A stretch of DNA of 64,000 nucleotides, taken from Heligmosomoides polygyrus polygyrus. Its lineage: Eukaryota; Nematoda; Chromadorea; Rhabditida; Heligmosomidae. Positions 48,700 through 60,247 of this stretch are shown piece by piece. The notes under the pieces are model-generated. The model was given only the letters and a program-made list of their open reading frames with translations. It was not told the DNA's origin and did not search any database. The translations under genes were made by a program, and so were the position numbers. Every line of letters starts with the position of its first letter. Position 1 is the first letter of the stretch. The stretch spans positions 50,204,676-50,268,675 of the forward strand of contig OX377205.1 of NCBI GenBank assembly GCA_947396885.1. The letters are read 5' to 3'.

Positions 48700-49440
48700 G
48701 TTGTAGTCGTTAACCAAGATGTAGACGTTGATGTAGACGTAGATTTAGATGTTGTAGACGTTAATATGGCGAAAAGTAATGGGTATCCAGGGGAGCACTG
48801 GCGTACGGCACGCAGGCTGCAAGCCAGCTACGCTGTTCGCCAAGAGGAAGAACGTACGAAAATACCCTTTTGCGTGCCTTTCATCTCAGACAAATTAAGT
48901 GCGGAGATACGCAGATGTGTTCGTAACGCTGATCTCCACGATGTGGTGAGGGTTATTGACATCCCTCCTAGCACCTTAAAAATGCAACTGGTTCGAAATC
49001 GAAGCCTGGCAGTAACACAAGAGCTGGAACCCTTCGCACAGCTCTGTGGGTTTCGATCTTCGTGATCTTATCCACAGCTGATTAAGTCGGTTTGTCTCAG
49101 GGCCAAAGCTCATTCACCCACGTCTACGTCCATCTGCGGGTGTTGGTGGTCCGCTTCTGCATCCACCTCTGAGGTTAGTCCTTGAAACTGTGGTGTCGGA
49201 TCACGTTCCTGTTTTCCTCAAGACGAGTACCTTGTAGTATGAAATGATGTTTGGGCTGATAGTCTTGTAGATATTATCGGCTATTCCAGGCTCTGAAGAA
49301 GGCGAAACTCGCCGAAACGTAAGCCGAAGAAAGAAGATCGTAACAATCTTGGTTAACGGCTACAACAAGAACAATACATCCTGTAACAACATATAGCCTC
49401 TCTACCAGCCGCTCCAGGCTTAGCAAATGTGTTAGAACAA
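48700..49440 (+). mobile_element. Penelope-like retroelement fragment
   Basis: The open frame 48766-49065 has the signature that follows the RT in Penelope-like elements: IPFCVPFISDKLSAEIRRCVR, then VIDIPPSTLKMQLVRNR, the segment before the GIY-YIG endonuclease. The RT core and a readable endonuclease are missing. The 3' part contains a hammerhead-like motif at 49289-49325 and ends near the inverted AGCCGCTCCAGGC arm shared with 42080-42120. Confidence 0.65.
49289..49325 (+). ncRNA. Candidate hammerhead-type ribozyme motif
   Basis: In order: GGCT, CTGAAGA, A, GGCGA-AAC-TCGCC, GAA, ACGT, A, AGCC. This gives stem I (GGCU/AGCC), the CUGANGA box, a five-pair stem II, GAA(A) and a two-pair stem III (AC/GU) with an A before the stem I strand. 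One extra A next to stem II departs from the consensus. Penelope-like elements are known to carry such ribozymes. Function is inferred only. Confidence 0.4.
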
Positions 49441-49579
49441 AGTTCCTTCTGTTTTTATAAAAAGAAAATTCAAAGCGTAGTAAATAAAATTACACATTTT
49501 TCTTTTTTTTAAGGTTCGTTTCGCCACCTATCTTCACTCTGTATTGTTCCAATTTTAGTATATGTTCAGGAATGAACAA

Positions 49580-49860
49580 AGACAAGTGCTCGACACGCCT
49601 AATGGCGTGTCTCGCACTTGCGCGCTTCGCGTCACTTTGCAGCTCCACTGACCTATGGAAAGTAGTTTTTGTAAAACCAAGACTTCGCTATCATCTAGGA
49701 CCTGGTGCGTACTTTATCGGGATCAAGCCGTTCACCACTTTGGTACCTTCTTCATGAACACTCTGTCCGGACCGGCCATTAACGTCATTGGTTTGTGCTG
49801 CGCAGTACTTCTGTCCTTCAGGTTGCTCCTCCGCAACCGTTCTCATACTCAACAGCTAGC
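49580..49860 (+). repeat. Second copy of the GC-rich double-hairpin repeat
   Basis: About 85% similar to 2371-2640 along its length, including ACACGCCTAATGGCGTGT, GCGCGCTTCGCG and GGTTTGTGCTGCGCAGTA. It ends in a C/T-rich run (49930-50070). Confidence 0.75.
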
Positions 49861-50139
49861 TTTTCTAGATATCGTTGACATGCCTTCCGATGCCAGGTTT
49901 CCCTTAGCCGTTTCTCCTTACTGGATCTAATTGCTGTACGCGTTTACTCGTCTTCCCTCCCCCTCTTTAGTCCCCCACCTTCCTGGTCCCAACTCCTGAC
50001 CCACTTCTTTGTTTCCACTATTGACCCCCTACTGGTCTCTTCTTGGTGGTTTCTCCGTCCTGATCCCTCCTCCAGGTTGTTCCTTTCCTTTCTGGTCGCT
50101 CTCCTGGTCTACCCTAGAGGTCCCTCTTACTGCCCATAT

Positions 50140-51300
50140 CCCCATACATGTCTACTGCACGTGAACCTACGAATAAGAGGCCTTCTTGAAGATTCCTTCT
50201 TGAAGTCTGAGCGTTTGCTAACAAAGTGCGGCTGGAATGAGACTCAGTATGTTTCAATTGTGTGAAAGGAAACGGTCAAGGATCTGGTGAGGAAAATTCG
50301 AAACAAAAACTGGGCCGGAATTATTCAGTAAAAGTTTGGGAAGCTCGTAAGCTCCTTAAATTTTAGCATCATTGCTTTGAACAGTTATGGCCTTGTTATC
50401 AAGTGTTTGAAGTTTTCAGGGATTGCTGAGACGTAAGATAGGTTTTCCCTTAACTCTAACTTTGTTCTACACTTAACCGTCCCTTTCTCCAACTCGTTTG
50501 CCATAGTTCAGGTGTAATGACATTGTCGAGCGGGGTAGACATAACTCCAGCGCCGCGGGGACCCTCTCTGGCGCCGCGCACGGTGCGCGATGAAGTTGGA
50601 CGAGTACTGCTTCCAACAGGGACGGCTAGTAACGCTTTCGACAGGGAGGACGGGTGGTTACTCGCGCTAGAGCGCGAATTGTGTGCCGGCGACTGTCGAC
50701 CGCGTCTTTCGCGTAAAAGGAGGAAGGTAGTTGGGTGAGACACTTCTGATGTCTCCTGGTAGGAAATTCTATGCCCAATTCTACGCATACCTCACTCGTA
50801 CTAGTGTGTTGTTAACCGGTAGCAAATGAGAGTGCATAGAATCCTGACGAAGTGAACTGTTATATCTCCATACGTGTCTATCGCGCGTGAACGTACGAGT
50901 ATTGTCTATTACTCGTATGTTCAAGATCTGTTTGAAGATTCCTTCTTGAAGTGAGAGCGTTTGTTAACAGAGGGCGGATGGAATGAGACTCAATCTATTT
51001 CGAATGAGTGAAGGGAAACCGCCAAAGACATGGTGAGGAAAATTCGAGACCAGAGCTGGGTCGGGATTATTAAGTAGAAGTTTCTGAAGCAAGTGCTTGG
51101 AAGTTCCCGATACTTTTCACAAATTTCCTTTGGACAGCTGTCCTTGTTATCAAGCGTTTGAAGTTTTAAGGGATTGCTGAGATGTGAGACTTTTGCTAGG
51201 ATTCAAAGATAGGTTAAGGGCACACAAACCCATAGCTTTTTCCTTAATTCTAACTCTCACACTTTACCGTCACCATTCTCCAACTCACTTGTCCTAGTTC
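50140..51300. repeat. Tandem segmental duplication (~350-430-bp unit, two copies)
   Basis: 50140-50510 and 50870-51300 match in order: TTCCTTCTTGAAG, GGCGGATGGAATGAGACTCA-type, GGTGAGGAAAATTCGA, TTATCAAGYGTTTGAAGTTTT and CTCCAACTC. A GC-rich segment follows each copy. Both units probably lie in introns or upstream of the KATNIP-like exons. Confidence 0.75.
50512..50726 (+). CDS. Weak upstream exon candidate
   Basis: A GC-rich open frame (SSGVDITPAPRGPSLAPRTV, then NAFDREDGWLLALERELCAGDC) lies between an acceptor TAGTTCAG and a donor GAAG|GTAGTT. Its end phase does not fit the next exon at 51318, so it is either linked through another exon or not coding. Confidence 0.25.
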
Positions 51301-51317
51301 AATTGCTGCTTTTACAG

Positions 51318-52255
51318 TGGCAAAATTTGGTGCACCGCGGCTAGCCGAGCGTCAGCGAGCGCACCTCCGCGTTTCAGCGCCGCGACGTCGCATGCAGCGC
51401 ACGCGCGACGTCGCGTTGGAGTTACATCCTGGTGCCGGGTGCTCCGGTTAGAAACGCTTAATCGAATATTTGTGGCGTATCCACAGATCGAGGATTCTCT
51501 ATTCAAAGACCGGCCCGCCTTGAGACTTCTGTTGGCACAGAGAAGTCGGTGTGTGTCGTTCATAACAAGAGCAGTTGCAGCGAGATTCCTGAACTGCCAA
51601 CTGGCCGACTGCTCCGGCTGCATCTTTTATCGAACTGGGGTGACGACACGTACGTCGGTTTGAATGCCATCGAGATCTTCAATGACTCTGGAAAGCGATC
51701 CGAAGTGGCTAAAGTTGGTCCAATTGGTAGCTCTCCTCTCCTCTAACACCGACCAAAATCTATTTTTCAGATCTCCTCAAACGCCGTTCGATCGGTGGGC
51801 AGCGTAGAGTCCATCTTCGTCGAAACGTTTACCTGCACAGATCAAATGAAGATGTGGAGAGCGAGAATGGAGCCAGATCACTGCGTCGGCATCGAGATCG
51901 AGTTCGCTCAGCTCACGCGAATTGCAATGATTCGTTTCTGGGTAGACTTCCGTGCACAACGCGCTTTCGTTTTTGTTTCCAAATCGCAGCTGGAATGAGT
52001 GTAGAAAACGTGTGCCGTGAAAGGCTAAGTGTGAAGTTATTCACTGCAGATGTGCCAGCTAACACGGACGTAGAGCGACGTTCCGGCTGCTGTCTGGATT
52101 GAAATGAGTGCGATGCTTTGCAGAACTACAGCGAGTCGAGGGTTCACGCTCAAATGGGAGTGCGCCGTGTCCGCGCCGACCTCGACGACGTCACCATTTT
52201 CGACGGCGAGATCGAATGTGCTTTCACCGACCACGGGGCCGCGCCGATGGGAGAG
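51318..52255 (+). CDS. katnip: KATNIP/KIAA0556-like (DUF4457) ciliary protein, four exons of a longer gene
   Basis: Exons 51318-51446, 51487-51713, 51771-51941 and 52124-52255 join in consistent phase (introns of 40, 57 and 182 bases). The second reads EIPELPTGRLLRLHLLSNWG, then DDTYVGLNAIEIFNDSGKR, the katanin-interacting-protein repeat signature (WGD.YVGLN.IEI). The third has the W....P.HC..IEI.F ... MIRFW part and the fourth opens NYSESRVHAQMGVRRV and ends EIECAFTDHGAAP. In other animals KATNIP is a basal-body/ciliary microtubule-associated protein. The first exon is the least sure. The protein start and the exons after 52255 (the frame stops soon after) were not found. Confidence 0.75.
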
Positions 52256-53839
52256 GTACGGAGTTGAATGCTCACTCATATTACAGAAGGAATTTGTAGG
52301 TGAGTGCAGGCAGGACAACAGGAACCCTCCGGCTGACATACTATCGCCGACTTGGATCTATTTTTGACTTCCGTACCGTTCTAGGCGCTGACAGAGAAAA
52401 CCACTCAAGGAAAGCGGCCCGTAACTTCGTTACTGAAAAAGGTTTTCTGCAGTAGAGAAGGCTTCTTATCGTCCACTCTTCGATTGAGCTTCTCTGCTCT
52501 CAAAAGAATGTGTTAATTTGTGCTAATTTGTGCTGAACGTTTCTGTAGAGACACCGAGACTTTTGAAGATAACAAAAGCCGTATGGGCTTGAAGGCTGAA
52601 CTACATATAATGGTGTGTGGATGATATCCTCATGGCATTCATCTGCTAAGGTCACTTTTCATTCCGTTCCTTTTCCCACGTTTCAGAAAGAAGTTACTTT
52701 AGTCCATATCGGAACTCCAGAGACGTGAATGAATACTGTGTATGAAGGACAACAGATTTATTGAATTTCCTTCACTGTCAATGTCCTTTCACCTCTCGTT
52801 TCCGTTGGGGTATGGCTTCGAATTGTGATGAAAATATGCAATTTTTAATGGAATTCTAGGGCACCTATAACGCAGGAGTGTCGTAGGTCTCTCAGCTTTT
52901 TTGAGTTTCATCAATTCCAACATAAATAAAACTCGAAGGAACTCTAACAATAGCGGGTGAAGTGAAGTAGTGTTTGTCGGAAGAAAGCCCAAACCAGAGG
53001 CTGAAGTCAAAGATTAAAGAGGAAAATGCTTCAATTTACTGCAGGACAGTTGTCTACATCACAAACGAAAGGCAGAAAGCACATTTCCGCTAGGACAGGC
53101 TTTACCGATGAGATAGGGACAGCACAAGCTCACCAATACGGGAAATCATGGTGCAGTATTGCACGTACTCGCTTAAGCTGTTTTGCAAAAAAACGAAAGT
53201 CTACTCCAAGCAAATTCTAGGAGAAGATAGTGCGTATTCCAAGACATGATCATTCGGTCAATTTAAGTCAATATTAAGAAAAGAGCGTCTCTGAAAGTGT
53301 CATCCATCGCAATGCACAGGTGCGATCAGAGCTGCGGCAGATAAAAACCACAGCATTCTTCTTCCCTCCCTGAGTCGATACCTTGGTAAGCAGGTCGCGA
53401 CAGAAAACCTCATCGTTCAAAACATCGCTCCAAATCCGATAACTTTACCTGGGCGACCGAACGCAGCAGATTGTATAGCCCTGTATCGGAAGTGAGCACT
53501 GCTGTAGCTCGGGCGAAACGGAGCGAAGAATTCGAGTAACCGCGCTTAGGTGGTGTTGTCGTTCTAACGCATTCTCAGAGGGACATTTGCTACGGTTGTT
53601 TGCTCCTCAACCTTTGAAGGTTAACTGCTGGGGTGTCCGCTTCGTACTTCCGCAAGGCTGCTGCTCGTCGGCCAGTATGTCATGCTGATCCGTGGAACTG
53701 TTCCACCTGCCTTGCTTTAGCAGAATCAAAAGGGCCTGACTTGTGAGGGGAGCTAGTGGTGCAATTAGGTAGGCTGGAAGTAGGAAGTACTTAGAGGCCA
53801 GAAGCCGTGATTTTTATTGCCAGCAGAGCATGTGGTCTC
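52256..53839. other. No further exon recognised
   Basis: Downstream exons of the KATNIP-like gene are expected on the + strand, but none was identified in this AT-rich stretch before the Tc1/mariner element. Confidence 0.35.
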
Positions 53840-55022
53840 CAGGGTGCGCATTAATTAGGGCCTCAAATAATCGAAGTGTCATATAACGCAAACTATTCAA
53901 AGCGGAGAAAAACACGTCGTAATCTTTACTAAGGTCCTTAGCAATCAAACGTTAAAGTCTTCATTTGAAGTGCACTCTTCTTGCGCGTATGCAGCTTCTC
54001 AGAAGAATTATGAAGACGTGGCAGGTAGCACGCAGATAGTCCTCATCGAGATCATTCCAAGCCTTCCAAACTGTTTTGAGCGAACCCATGTTGTTGTATC
54101 TTGTAGCTGAGATCTTGTGCTGTAAAACTGAAAAACTGAAAAGTCAAGTGGGTTCAGATCTGGTGAATTTGATGGGCATTCTACGTGGGCGATGAAACCT
54201 GCAAACAGCACTGCTGGACGACACTTGACTTGTCTGCAGGAGCCGAGTCTTGCAAAAACACCACGGCTTGTCTCCAAAGTGAGAAATAAATCATGGCTTC
54301 AAGACATTCTCCAATACCGATTTCAAGTATATTTACTTATTGATCTTCACTCCAGCATCGACGAACACCAGTGGCGTCTTCCCATCTGAGGTTATAGCAC
54401 CCCCATCCATAACAGAGCTTGGATGTGCAATCTTCCCGATGACTTTTCCTCTAAAAATGACCCACGTCTTATCTGCTGCGAGGATCCAATTGTTTTATGA
54501 TTTCACAATAGGTTCTATTGCATTTTTCGTCACTGAAAGCGATGCTTCGGTGCGCGCCATCTGCGAAGTCCTAGCTTCCCTCTGACAATGTTCTTACAGA
54601 GGTAGCGTTAATGCCTTCCTCTTTCATCACATTCCTCATTGAGCGGCGAGAAATGTTTCTTACGAAGCTTTTCATGGTGCCAGACGTTGCAACAAAAACC
54701 CTTCTACCTCGTCCTTTCCTGTTCGATGTAACTTCGAGCCCCACGAACCGTTCGATCGTGTTTCAGACCAATCGCTGGAAAACAGATAAATAGATGATGA
54801 GCAATTTTCTACGACTCATGACCTTGCTGGTGCAGACCGATGATGGCGGCACGCTTCCGATGAGCTTCAGCCATAGTTTAGAATGCAAAGAACGTACACA
54901 AAACTTTTCGTGTAGCATAGAATAAACAAATCATGAAATAATAGCACAAATTTTCAGAAAAAATGTAGCTCGCGGTTCAAATCCGCAAATTTTCGCCGAG
55001 ACCGATAATTAAACGCACCCTG
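53840..55022 (-). mobile_element. Tc1/mariner-superfamily transposon, degenerate
   Basis: Terminal inverted repeats are CAGGGTGCGCATTAATTA (left) and TAATTAAACGCACCCTG (right), with TA directly outside the right end. On the - strand the transposase starts at 54874 (MAEAHRKRAAIIGLHQQGHES, followed by a stop). It has the catalytic-Asp signature SNSPDLNPLDFSVF near 54130-54170. The intervening frame is broken by stops. Confidence 0.8.
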
Positions 55023-55545
55023 TAGAGTTGGAGCTTCCAAACTTTCACACAACCGTATGGACCTAGAGATCACAAATGATCAGTAATGGGCTGTAAAAAT
55101 TCTTATAAAAGGAATTTCTCTGAGGAGGTCAAACAAATGCTTTAACAGCATGTTAGCTACTGCTTAAGTTTATTACATTCGCGGAAGACAAGTGTGTGAA
55201 AGAAAACAACAAACAGCGATGAACTGATAAAACACGGTACAGAACATAGCAAATCAACCCCAAGTAAATACAATATAACACAACCCGAGTTAGAGGAGAT
55301 GACTGGTCCCTTAAAAAATTGAAGATTCTGTGAGTTTGAAATATGTTGACCACCACTTTTTTAAACCCACTCCGATTCAACTTGGCAAGGAAACTCTTCG
55401 TCACTCGGGTAGTAAGGTGGGCGCTACCTGCTCTAACAGTGAAGGATTGCTCACGCACCCCAGTTTGGGTGGCTTAAGACTTGTCTGACAAAACGGTCGT
55501 GTAGATCAGGAAGCAGTTTTCGAGCAGAAGCACCTGAATTGTGCA
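55023..55545. other. No feature recognised
   Basis: AT-rich; the small open frame on the - strand (55458-55153) has LINE-like LFVRQVLS-style composition but is too weak to assign. Confidence 0.3.
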
Positions 55546-56640
55546 GTGGTCTGTAAGCTATATCACCTGTCGTCCCGTAGGCCATCGAGTTGTCCGGCGG
55601 GCGCCAGCAGCGCCTCCATTCGTCCCTGTCGCGTTCCAGAGTGCTCCAATGGACCCCCTCGCTCGAGTGACTCGAAGAGAGTCGTATCGTTCGTTCGCTT
55701 CACGAAGAAGTTAGACCAACGCGTAGGTGGGCATCCTGTTGTTCTCTTGACATCCCGCGGAATCAAGTCGGTGATTGCTCTCGTCGAGCGGGTGTCAGCG
55801 AAACGCATTACGTGGCTGGCCCACTTAATTTTCGACGCATTTCCACATGAGAGCGCGGTATTCCTTCTCTTCACGTTGATGACGGAGTGGTTTTTTTAGA
55901 ATGGTGAATCCATTACAGCTCTTTAAATACTCTAATGTACTGAGCAAGAAGCCCTGAGTGAGCAGGGCTTCGATGACCGCTTCAGTTTCGACAGGGTCGA
56001 ATGCCTTCTTCAAGACGATGGATGTAAGGCACAGCGGCAGCTTCTACTCTAGCGATACTTCGGTGAGCTTCATCGCGGTGTGTATGTGGTCGATAGAGCT
56101 TAATTACCTCGGAAATCCTGCCTATTCTCATGGATGTCCTTCGTCCAGGATTTTGCTGATCCTATTCAGAATGACTCATATGAACAGTTTCTCGGCTACT
56201 TACAAGAGACAAATCGGGCGATGGTTGCCAATGTCGTGCAGGTCTTCTTTTTTGTACAGCAAGACGATCTTGCTGGTCTTCCACTGAGATGGAACCTTGA
56301 ACTCCGACAGGTAGCATGTGAAGAGCCGGGCCAAGGTGTTGATGAGCGCTGGCGAAAGGTTCTTCTCCTGTTTGAGTCTGATCCTGTTGGGTTTCTTGAC
56401 CGACGAGATGGCGTGTCGGATCTCGGAAGGGGGAACAGAGAGGACGCCATCCATCCAGCGGAAGATGGCATGGGAGCAGGTGGATGCGGCTATCGAAGAG
56501 ATCGGAGTAGAAGTCGTGGATGACCTTCTCCATTGTCCTTCTGGAAGAGGTAAAGGCAAAGAAGGGAGCTCGGGTATTCCTCTCTGCCGCTGTGAGAGGC
56601 CGTGGCGCAGTTCCACTGCCCGCTGCCCGCTGCAGTGTGC
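55546..56640 (-). mobile_element. RTE-clade LINE relic, copy A
   Basis: On the - strand: RT entry (SEIRHAISSVKK, ALINTLARLFTCYLSEFKVP, LHDIGNHRPICLL at 56616-56200), part of the palm (KKAFDPVETEAVIEALLTQG at about 56013-55950), and the post-RT segment (KIKWASHVMRFADTRSTRAI, VKRTTGCPPTRWSNFF at 55830-55690). Frames shift several times and the segment holding FADD is deleted. Same family as copy B at 57790-58887. Confidence 0.8.
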
Positions 56641-56904
56641 ATACGGCTATTCCTCGCTGCCATCACTGCCGCTGCGGCAGTGGAGGTGCGCACACCAGGG
56701 ATGGGCGGAATTTCTGTTTTCTGTTTCTGATTTTCCGGCCATTTGCGGCAAATTTTTTCTGTTTTCTGGGAACATGGCCCAAAAATTGGCCAGAAAACAG
56801 AAAATAGAGCTGCGAACAAAATTATATTGTGGAACTCCAATAAAAAGATATGTATTTATACGTGTGGCTACGGCCCATGTCTTGAATAAATAAACAAAGG
56901 ACAA

Positions 56905-57191
56905 AAGGATAAAGGACGGTGTTGCTCAATCCCTTTTGGGATGCGCCACGCATTCTACTTTTACAGCATGTCGTGGAGGCGATTTGAATGCGTATTTGGC
57001 CATACAATGACTTGCGGTGGCCAGCCGATGAACAAGTCAGCGCTTTATCCTTCCCAGACAAGTCTGGTACCAATTCACCGACCCCGGAGGGATGGAAGGC
57101 TGGATTGGCCTGCGCGGGAAATCCGAACCAGGAACCTAGTATCGGATGCAGATGACAGTCGGCGCCTCCTTCGACTGCGCTACACGCGCCC
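56905..57191 (-). mobile_element. tRNA-derived SINE, copy 2
   Basis: On the - strand: A-box GTAGCGCAGTCGAAGG, B-box GGTTCGGATTTCC, then AGCCTTCCATCC and the tail ending CCTTTATCC. It abuts an (AAAT)n tract on its 5' side. Confidence 0.75.
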
Positions 57192-57198
57192 AAATAAA

Positions 57199-57224
<26 letters not shown>
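57192..57224. repeat. (AAAT)n microsatellite
   Basis: Eight AAAT units next to the SINE head; a preferred insertion site or the tail of an older LINE. Confidence 0.95.
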
Positions 57225-57229
<5 letters not shown>

Positions 57230-57789
57230 CTAGAAAAATTAAAATTTCAAGCATGTGGCGTTTTTGGATGTGGACGTGTTGGTAGAAATTGCGCCTTACA
57301 CTGGTGAACTATGCCGTTTTTTGTTTGATTGGCTGTGTAAGTGCTGCTGGCATGGAGTCCCTTCATAGGACATTTCTCGTCTTTCATAATTTGGCTGCGT
57401 ATTCTTTTGATTTTTCAACAGCAGTTTGCACCAACTACGACTGCTTACAACATTATATTAAGGCTATAAAATTGGTGTTCCGGGGGTGCATTTAACCACC
57501 CATTAACTAACCGCTTGTCCTATAGTAACTGTGGGTGGGATTATTCTCCACCTCCGCTTTAAAAATTGAAAATTGTTGGCTGGTCATCCCCAATAATTGC
57601 TTTCTGCCTTTGGGAGCCTTTTATTTTCTAACTCTGAACCTTGCTCAGCTTTTGGCTGTGAAAAATCAGTAGGAGGTAAAATGATAAACAGATAATAAAA
57701 TAAGAGATATGGTCACCTTTGATGTCGCAGATGTATGGTAGTGATACACGCAATTTTTCATGTATCCTGTATAATTTGTCGTTTCTTAG
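57225..57789. other. No feature recognised
   Basis: AT-rich interior of the outer hAT-type element without recognisable frames. Confidence 0.35.
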
Positions 57790-59117
57790 TCATCGAGTTG
57801 CTCAAACGTGCGCCAGCAGAGTCTCTATTCGTTCCTATTCCGTGCCAGAGTGCTCCAATGGGTCCTTCTCGCTCGAGGGAAGCGAACAGCGTTTAGGGCT
57901 TTTACGAAGAGTCCAACCAACGCGTTGGTGGGCGTCCTGGTGTTCTCTTGACATCCCGCCGAATCCAGTCGGTGATGGCTCTTGTCCAGCGGGTGTCTGC
58001 GAATCGCGTTACGTGGCCGGCCCACCTAATTTTCGACAACTTGGCCCACGCGACAGCGTCTTTGATCTTCGAAGCTCCAGAGTTCCGGCGAAGCTCGGAA
58101 CTCCGGAGGCCTCCTCTCACTTGCGTGAGTCGTATCACTCTCAGCACCGTCCTCTCGATTCCACGCTGCGCGATGCTGATCGCGTGTTCATCCTGCCTCC
58201 GTATAGCCCAGGTCTCTGAGTCGTATGTCAAGGCAGGAAGAGCGGTGTAGCCGAATTGGTGGACAAGGAGTCGGACGTTCTTCATCTTCTTCGCGACTTC
58301 CTCGACGCTCTTGAGAGCTTACCAAGTCGCTCGTTTCCTGCGGTTCAGTTCTGGCACTAGGTCGTTAGCTATGTTGACTTCATGACCCAGATACACTAGC
58401 TGGAGCACTCGTGGTTCGTCCCGTCGAGATAGAATTGGACGTCAAAAACTTGCCCGTTCCTCATGATCATCGTCTTCGAAAGATTCAGCTGCGTCCATCG
58501 TCCAAGTCTAGTTTTGGGGATGTGGTATCCCCTTGCCGAACCTCTTGTTTACGTTGATGACGACGTCGTTGTAGAATGGAGAGATCTTGGTCGTGAATCC
58601 ACTGTACAGCTCTCGAAGGACTCTGATGTACTGAGTAGGACTGCCCTGAGTGAGCATGGCTTCGAGGACCGCTTCAGTCTCGAAGGAGTCGAATGCCTTC
58701 TTCAAGTCGATGAACTAAGGCACGGCGGCAGCTCGTACTCTCGCGACGCTTCGATGAGCTTCGTAGTGGTGTGTATGTGGTCGATCGTGCTGAATCCTCT
58801 CCGAAATCCTGCTTGTTCGCATGGCTGCCCTTTGTCCAGCGTTTGGCTGGTCCCATTCAGGATGAATCAAGTGAACAGCATCTGGACCAGGGATGAGCGG
58901 ATAATGAAATTTTGAAACCCGGATAACGGATAGCGTTAATTTTGACCAAAAATGGACGGATAATGGAAAAACGGATAACGAACAAACAACAAAAATTAAA
59001 ACTACTTTTAAACTATTCTTTCTCCAATGTTAGATCGGTGGTTGTAACACTGTTCATGTTCATGTCACATGACGAATAAGCCACTTATAACATTCTTATC
59101 GGTGTTTTTTCTTCAAG

Positions 59118-59380
59118 GCACGTGGTAGTGCAGTCGAAAGTGCCGCCTGTCGCATGCTCTCTGACTCAATGTTCTTGGTTCGGATTTCCCCTCCAGGTCA
59201 ACCAAGCCTTCCATCCTTTCGGGCTCGATGTATTGGTACCAAGCTTGTCCAAACAGAATTGTCCATCGGCTGACCACCGCAAGTCATTGTGTAGGCGAAA
59301 TACGCATCCAAAGTGCCTCCAGCATATCACGTAAAAGTAGAATGCGTGTCGCTCTACCGTCATCTTATATCCTTTATTCA
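59118..59380 (+). mobile_element. tRNA-derived SINE, copy 3
   Basis: A-box GGTAGTGCAGTCGAAAG, B-box GGTTCGGATTTCC, body with CAACCAAGCCTTCCATCC and GCAAGTCATTGTGTAGGCG, and the end ATATCCTTTATTC. Same family as 10238-10535 and 56905-57191. Confidence 0.75.
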
Positions 59381-59879
59381 TGTTTTTCAGCTGCAATGAA
59401 GTCAGTTTGGATAGATCTCACGGGTGGGACAGTCGTTAAAAAGAGCCGTTTTTTGTTCACTCTCCAATTAAATTTAACACTAATTCTTGCTAGGAGCAAA
59501 TAAAAAAATAAAACACGCTCTATTGCTCTGGAAAGGGTAAATTGTAAATAGCTGCTAGTGCCATAGTTTCAAAGAGCGCTAAAAGGTCGTATAGATGCGG
59601 AGTGTGTGGCCTATCCTTAAAGCGAAGTGATTCCTGTGGACGTTTACCCTTTTCTCCACTGATTGACTGGTTTTTTTCCAGATCGTACATTATGCTAGGA
59701 GAAATTTTGGTGAAAACCTCACAAACAGAAATGAGCAAGGCAGTGTCCAGCATTTCAAAACGCGCTATGAGCAATTAGAAAGTTTAGTCTAATTATAGCA
59801 TTGAGAACTCTGAGAAGGCACCAACTTGGCTTTGCAAGCGTGTTTCGACTGCTAGTGGAAAAAACACAAGACGATTTTT

Positions 59880-60247
59880 TTAACACATTCGCGACGATGT
59901 CTACTCATTTGAGTGGACGGCGGAGTTTTGGGAAGAACTTTCTTTACTGATGTTTTTGTTCGATTTTCCTTTCAAATTCCCAAATTGTAGTAAGAAATCA
60001 ATGTTGGGTTTGCGAAAACAGAAGTATGATTGGTTTCATGGTAACTAAAAGGCAGAACTTCTCCCACTATAGAAACATAATAAACGCACATACGCGGGCT
60101 AAAATGGCAGCCGGTCGTCGCGCTCCCATATCGATCGGGCGGCGCGATGGAATCGATACGGATGCATATCATTAGGCGTCGCTCAGGGTGAGCGATGGTA
60201 TGACAAAGGCCTTAGGCGCGAAAACGCTCTCGTCGTGAATGTGTTAA
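59880..60247. mobile_element. piggyBac-type MITE, complete
   Basis: TTAA at both ends (59880-59883 and 60244-60247), with terminal inverted repeats CACATTCGCGACGA and TCGTCGTGAATGTG. 360 bp between the target duplications, no ORF. Fragments with related ends lie at 10890-11021 and 13114. Confidence 0.8.

Noticed and set aside
51312..51623. 103-codon frame on the - strand
   Set aside because: It is the antisense shadow of GC-rich KATNIP-like exons.
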